DNA of 57,500 bases. Source: Symbiodinium natans. Lineage: Eukaryota > Sar > Dinophyceae > Suessiales > Symbiodiniaceae. Where the stretch lies: the NCBI GenBank assembly GCA_905221605.1, contig CAJNDS010002830.1, positions 162,501 through 220,000 on the forward strand. Direction: 5' to 3'. How positions within the stretch are numbered: the stretch's first letter is position 1; every line of letters begins with the position of its first letter. Positions 53,960 through 57,500 of the stretch are shown piece by piece. Under the pieces are notes generated by a model. The model worked only from the letters and a program-made list of their open reading frames with translations, ran no database searches and had not been told where the DNA came from. The translations under genes were made by a program, and so were the position numbers.

Positions 53960-54700
53960 GTGTCACTAAAAAGACTAATCTTCAGGCCCTGGGAGGGTCC
54001 GGGTTGTGGTAGAAGGTCGGGCTTCACACTCAAGAGAGGTTGAAATTCGACGCTTTAAATTTGAATGTAACCCTCTCCGGTTCCAACTCGATCCCTTTCG
54101 TGCCCTAGTCGGTGGTGATATTGGATTCGAGTTTAATCTTTGTTGGGATTGAGGGACTTAAGCTCGGAGTTAAAGCCCGTTGCCAGTACAAGGTTTTAGT
54201 TCTGATTTAGGCTAGGGCATGCCACTCTCGGTTTTTACTCGAACTGAAACGGTCTCAGGTTGTCGTCATGTCCAGGTTTACAGATTTACGAAAGCCTTCA
54301 GGTGTAGTATTCAGACTCTAGGGTTCAAGGACTTTTGGCGCTTCCACTTTGGCGCCTTGGGGCACACGGGTTGGGGGGGGGGGGGGGGGGGGGTGGTGAG
54401 GATTTCAGGTAGGAAGTGCGGCTTCCGGCTCCCTACCTGAAGCAGCAAGGAGTTGTGCACAAGTTGGATAGAAGGACCGAAGCCCGAGGCTCCACCACCT
54501 TCACAGGCCCCAAACTTTCTACCCGAACAACCCGCTTGCACAGACTCTTAGACTGTAGACCCTTGAGCCCTGCGGCCCTTAGACCCTAGTTCGACCCGTA
54601 CACCCTGACACCCTTGGCCCTATAGACCCTAGGACCATTCCGCATTTGCTGAAGGTAGAAATTCAAATTTGAGCACTCGGTTTTGTGCAGCTCTGGCGAA
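53960..54700. other. No gene; G homopolymer and telomere-like words
   Basis: A G run of about 22 at 54373-54394 and decayed TAGACCC words at 54540-54640. Minor open frames only. Confidence 0.4.
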
Positions 54701-54713
54701 AGTGTATGTCTTT

Positions 54714-54866
54714 TTGTTGTTGTTGTTGGTGGTGATGTTGTTGTGGTTGTGCTTGTGTTTGTGTTTGTGTTTGTGCTTGTGCTTGTTCTTATGCCTGTGC
54801 TTGTGCCTGTGCCCGTGCCCGTGCCCGTGCCTGTGCCTGTGGCTGTGGCTGTGGTTGTGGTCGTGT
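54714..54866. repeat. TG-rich hexamer repeat (TGTGCT/TGTGCC)n
   Basis: TTGTTGTTG, then GCTTGTGTTTGTG and CCTGTGCCCGTG-type units of 6 bp. The Leu/Cys-rich frame across it is a repeat artefact. Confidence 0.88.
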
Positions 54867-54875
54867 GCTCTCCAG

Positions 54876-55137
54876 GCTGTTGAGATGTTGTTGCCTCAGT
54901 CTGACAGTGCAAGCCGCTATGAGACCTTCGCGCAGGTGAGCGATCTCGTTGGGACAGCCCCTCTGAGCCAGAACCTCAAAGCCAGCGTGCGGTAAGAGTC
55001 GATCGTGGTCGGGCAGCCTATCATCGTGAGGGCCAGCGAAGATGGACAAGCTTCGGGTGTTCTGCTTTTGGCAGGTCTGGGCACCTTCTTGGACACAGTC
55101 GACAGCCTGGCGAAAGGCCTGGGCGAACTGCAGCGAG
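54876..55137 (+). CDS. Two small exons of a hypothetical protein
   Basis: 54876-54991 (after CTCCAG; donor GTAAGA) reads AVEMLLPQSDSASRYETFAQ then VSDLVGTAPLSQNLKASV. 55075-about 55137 (after TTGGCAG) reads GLGTFLDTVDSLAKGLGELQ. Both look coding; the phase between them as drawn does not match, so one boundary is off. A minus frame (54789-55220) also stays open. No family is recognised. Confidence 0.42.
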
Positions 55138-55203
55138 GTTTCTTGTTTGCCTTTGTTTGGCTTGGGGGCTCTTCGTAAATTCAACAGTGAAAGTGGATCC
55201 GCT

Positions 55204-55756
55204 TGCTCATAACCAGGCACGGTGCAGCCTCCACGGCCCAGAAAGGTGGCGCCGGGATGGGGTCAGAGGAAATTGCGCTACGTTGCTCAAGGCTCTTGGG
55301 CAGTCTGGTGGGGTCATATGTTTAACACCAGACCCAGCACTGTTAAACTGGCGTTCGCCACTCAGATGTTGTGGCCTGTCTAAGTGCATGTCTCTTGGCA
55401 AATCCTTCTCCAACCTGCGAAAACACTGGGACCGTCCATCTACATCCTGTCCAGATGGCCGACTTTGCCTTTGCACCGCAAAGACGCAAACTCGGCATCG
55501 CGCGGCGAGCCTGAATTCCCGGGATCGCTCACAGCATCGGCGGCTTCTGTTGCAGGGCCGTACAGGGTTCAGTCATGGGGCGAACCACAGCAAACGACTC
55601 GTAGCAGCACTGGCGCCTTTTGTGGCTCCACTGGTCCATGCCCAAGGTGAGACATATTCAGACATATTTAATCACGTTCTGCAGTATTGCCCCCACATCA
55701 TGGCAGTCCTTTTGGAGTCAATTGAAATTGAACAGAGGCCTGGTAGAGCGACATAA
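55204..55756 (+). CDS. Hypothetical exon(s), convincing C-terminus
   Basis: The last part reads SKRLVAALAPFVAPLVHAQG then ETYSDIFNHVLQYCPHIMAV and LESIEIEQRPGRAT before TAA. The first part has two competing frames. It may complete the gene starting at 54876. Confidence 0.4.
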
Positions 55757-55785
55757 AGGCAGCAGCAGGCTGCATCAAATGGTGG

Positions 55786-55965
55786 TCAAAGATCATACCA
55801 CCTGTAGATTTCGTCTATGCCGGCATTCCACGCGCAATTAGTTGCTGCTTCTCCCGACGCACTGCTTACTGCCAAGATTGCAGTGACATCCGGCACTTGG
55901 ATCGGTCTCCCTAAGGGATGCGTTGCACATTCTCTGCCCCTGCTTGTTGTTGCAGCCATGATGCA
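55786..55965. CDS. Coding-like stretch, strand unresolved
   Basis: The minus frame reads VPDVTAILAVSSASGEAATN then WNAGIDEIYRWYDL, faintly like the end of a receiver domain. The + frame from an ATG reads MPAFHAQLVAASPDALLTAK. Both are plausible; neither is proven. Confidence 0.25.
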
Positions 55966-56008
55966 AGTTATGAAGCCATGAAGCCATGAAGCCATGAAGC
56001 CATGAAAG
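55966..56008. repeat. 8-bp tandem AGCCATGA
   Basis: About five copies of AAGCCATG. Confidence 0.88.
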
Positions 56009-56045
56009 CAACCTCCCTGCCCGATTCAACTCGGTCAGTGTCAGT

Positions 56046-56279
56046 ATGCAGCAAAACCCAGCAACGGCCCATCTCCCTGCACCAGCCCACACCTCTGTGA
56101 CCCATAAAAAGCCACACTCCGCAACACGCATTAATGTGCTGGGTGCCATGAACACCAATGCCAAGCGCAAGCGAGAAACGCCGGGAGCTTTCAGTGGTGG
56201 CATGCTGCAAAGGGGCCTGTTAGGATGGTTCGGATGTTCTGCCCAGGGCAAAGCCACCGGGCTCCTTGCTTCCGCATGA
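56046..56279 (+). CDS. Possible gene fragment, weakly transposase-like
   Basis: An open frame with HKKPHSATRINVLGAMNTNA, loosely like the NVLGAL segment of IS630/Tc1-type DDE transposases. No catalytic Asp/Glu context could be shown. Low confidence. Confidence 0.22.
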   Translation: MQQNPATAHLPAPAHTSVTHKKPHSATRINVLGAMNTNAKRKRETPGAFSGGMLQRGLLGWFGCSAQGKATGLLASA

Positions 56280-56399
56280 AGTGCCGGCGTCCCAGCGATG
56301 GCATCCCCATAGAGGGCCAGGTGAGTTCATACACCGCAGATCTGCAGTGACTGTTGGGGGTACAAAGCGCCGGGCCAGTCTGTGCTGTTCTGGTGGCTA

Positions 56400-56560
56400 C
56401 TTCTTGCTCTTCCTTATGTATTGTTATTGTTTCATCAGTATTATGATTATGATTATTGTTGTTATAGTAACAAAAAATTATAATAAGAATAACAATACTT
56501 ATAAAAGTAATACTAAGAATAAGAATAGTAATAATCATCATCCTATTGCCATGTTAGATG
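56400..56560. repeat. AT-rich trinucleotide-like simple sequence
   Basis: TTATTATGATTATTG and AATAATAAGAAT words, interrupted. The block 56655-56770 is similar. Confidence 0.8.
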
Positions 56561-56779
56561 CTCTGTGCAAGTGCCAGGCCTGAAGGCCGAGCTGGCGTGG
56601 AAGTCTTCAAAGCCGCGATCAAGGCTTTGAGAGTTGGCCTCTTGCGAATGGCTGAGTAGTATTATAGATAGTTTAAATCATTACTGTTATTATCTTATTT
56701 TTAAATCTTTATTGGTATTGTTTTTTTTTATGAAGCCTATCACTATTATACTTATTATGGTTATTATTCGTACTATTTT

Positions 56780-57065
56780 CCCCACCCTCAGTGCGGGGTT
56801 GTTAGATTTTTAACTCCACTCTTCTCCTCGCCCGGTCTTCCTCGCCCGGTCTACTCCTCGGCCAACCCCCCCCGAAGTGTCTCTGGAGTGCCCAAATCCA
56901 GAGTGTGCCTGCAGTGCCCAACCCCAGAGTGTCCCTGGAGTGCCCAGCCCCAGAGTGTCCCTGGAGTGCCCAACCCCACAGTATTCCTGGAGTGCCCAAC
57001 CCAATAGAGTGCCCCTGGAGTGCCCAACCCCAGAGTATGTCTACCCACAGAGAGGGTGGGGATGT
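56780..57065 (-). mobile_element. Inverted-end element, copy 3
   Basis: On the minus strand it starts ACATCCCCACCCTC (57065 end) and finishes CTGAGGGTGGGG (56780 end), with GGGTTGGGCACTCCAGG units inside and ATCTAACAACCCC near the right end, the same order as copy 2. It is embedded in AT-rich simple sequence on both sides. Confidence 0.72.
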
Positions 57066-57079
57066 TCGAAGTAAAATAA

Positions 57080-57240
57080 CTTTATAAAGCCTATTATTAT
57101 TATTATTATTATCATCATTTTTATTATTATCTTTATTATACTCATTAGAATTATGATTATTATTGATATTATTACTATTATTATCATCATTATTCTTTAT
57201 TATTGGTATTGTGATTATTAGTCTTAATATAAAGCCTTTT
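57080..57240. repeat. (ATT)n-like microsatellite
   Basis: TATTATTATTATTATCATC with interruptions. The window end (57241-57500) shows no gene. Confidence 0.85.
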
Positions 57241-57500
57241 GAAGCCTTTGATATGAGGATCTAGAGACCAAGTCCCAGTCGAAGATCAAGAATCTCACTG
57301 CCGGGAGCTGATCTTTTTCGGAGTGGACTGTGCCGGCAAGTAGGCCTGTCAGTAGCCCTAGACTGGTTACAGTACCACAAGTGAGAGAAGCCAGGCATTC
57401 TCCCGTTTACATGATGCCACGAAAGCTCCTTGAGAAGCTTAAGCCCAATACTGCGAGCGAAGTGGGCCTGGCAGGCTGGCGAGACTTGCCACTCACACCC

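Noticed and set aside
54669-54995. Leu/Cys-rich 108-codon ORF
   Set aside because: TG-hexamer repeat translation; only the part from 54876 looks like a real exon.

Overview
The window looks like nuclear DNA from a dinoflagellate, most likely a Symbiodiniaceae-type or related genome. Interstitial CCCTAAA (TTTAGGG-type) arrays are scattered through it. Coding sequence is broken into short exons whose frames join only if GT, GC and sometimes GA donors are allowed, usually with AG|G acceptors. There is abundant simple sequence, no operon structure, no rRNA and no convincing tRNA. The recognisable proteins (EF-hand series, SHWWGE/ANNQ protein, ELRRxGFSAxEL repeats, Cys-rich modules) fit this group. 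The species cannot be fixed from sequence alone. No spliced-leader relict was found by eye.

Layout. About 1.2-8.2 kb holds one multi-exon gene (+) for a secreted glycoside hydrolase. Its GH26-like catalytic domain is rebuilt from nine or ten small exons and is followed by a 2.1-kb exon with eight Cys-rich modules on Pro/Thr linkers, most in a near-identical 285-bp tandem repeat. 8.9-9.8 kb is a long open exon of unknown function. 10.2-10.55 kb is a tiny two-exon gene. 12.6-16.4 kb is a run of EF-hand exons (+) with a telomere-like array in one intron. 16.5-17.8 kb carries a repeat-exon gene. 18-34 kb has scattered orphan exons separated by microsatellites, an 8-bp satellite (29.2-29.8 kb) and a duplicated composite 10-bp minisatellite (30.2-31.1 kb). 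34.1-38.2 kb holds two genes, one with a 1.3-kb almost pure AT intron. 39-48.6 kb has many small exons, including a complete two-exon gene (41.8-42.3 kb) and a zinc-ribbon protein (42.5-42.9 kb). 48.7-57.5 kb mixes exons, a (TCTCTCTG)n tract, homopolymers and AT-rich microsatellites.

Almost every convincing exon from 1.2 to 48.6 kb is on the + strand, the one-way gene array expected of dinoflagellates; the best minus-strand exon is near 48.9 kb. Three copies of a roughly 0.3-0.4-kb element with CCCCACCCT / AGGGTGGGG inverted ends (38.3, 45.1 and 56.8 kb) form a dispersed family not explained by genes. Many exons outside the named genes could not be assigned to a known family. They are reported from reading-frame quality, splice signals and compositional sense only, with modest confidence.
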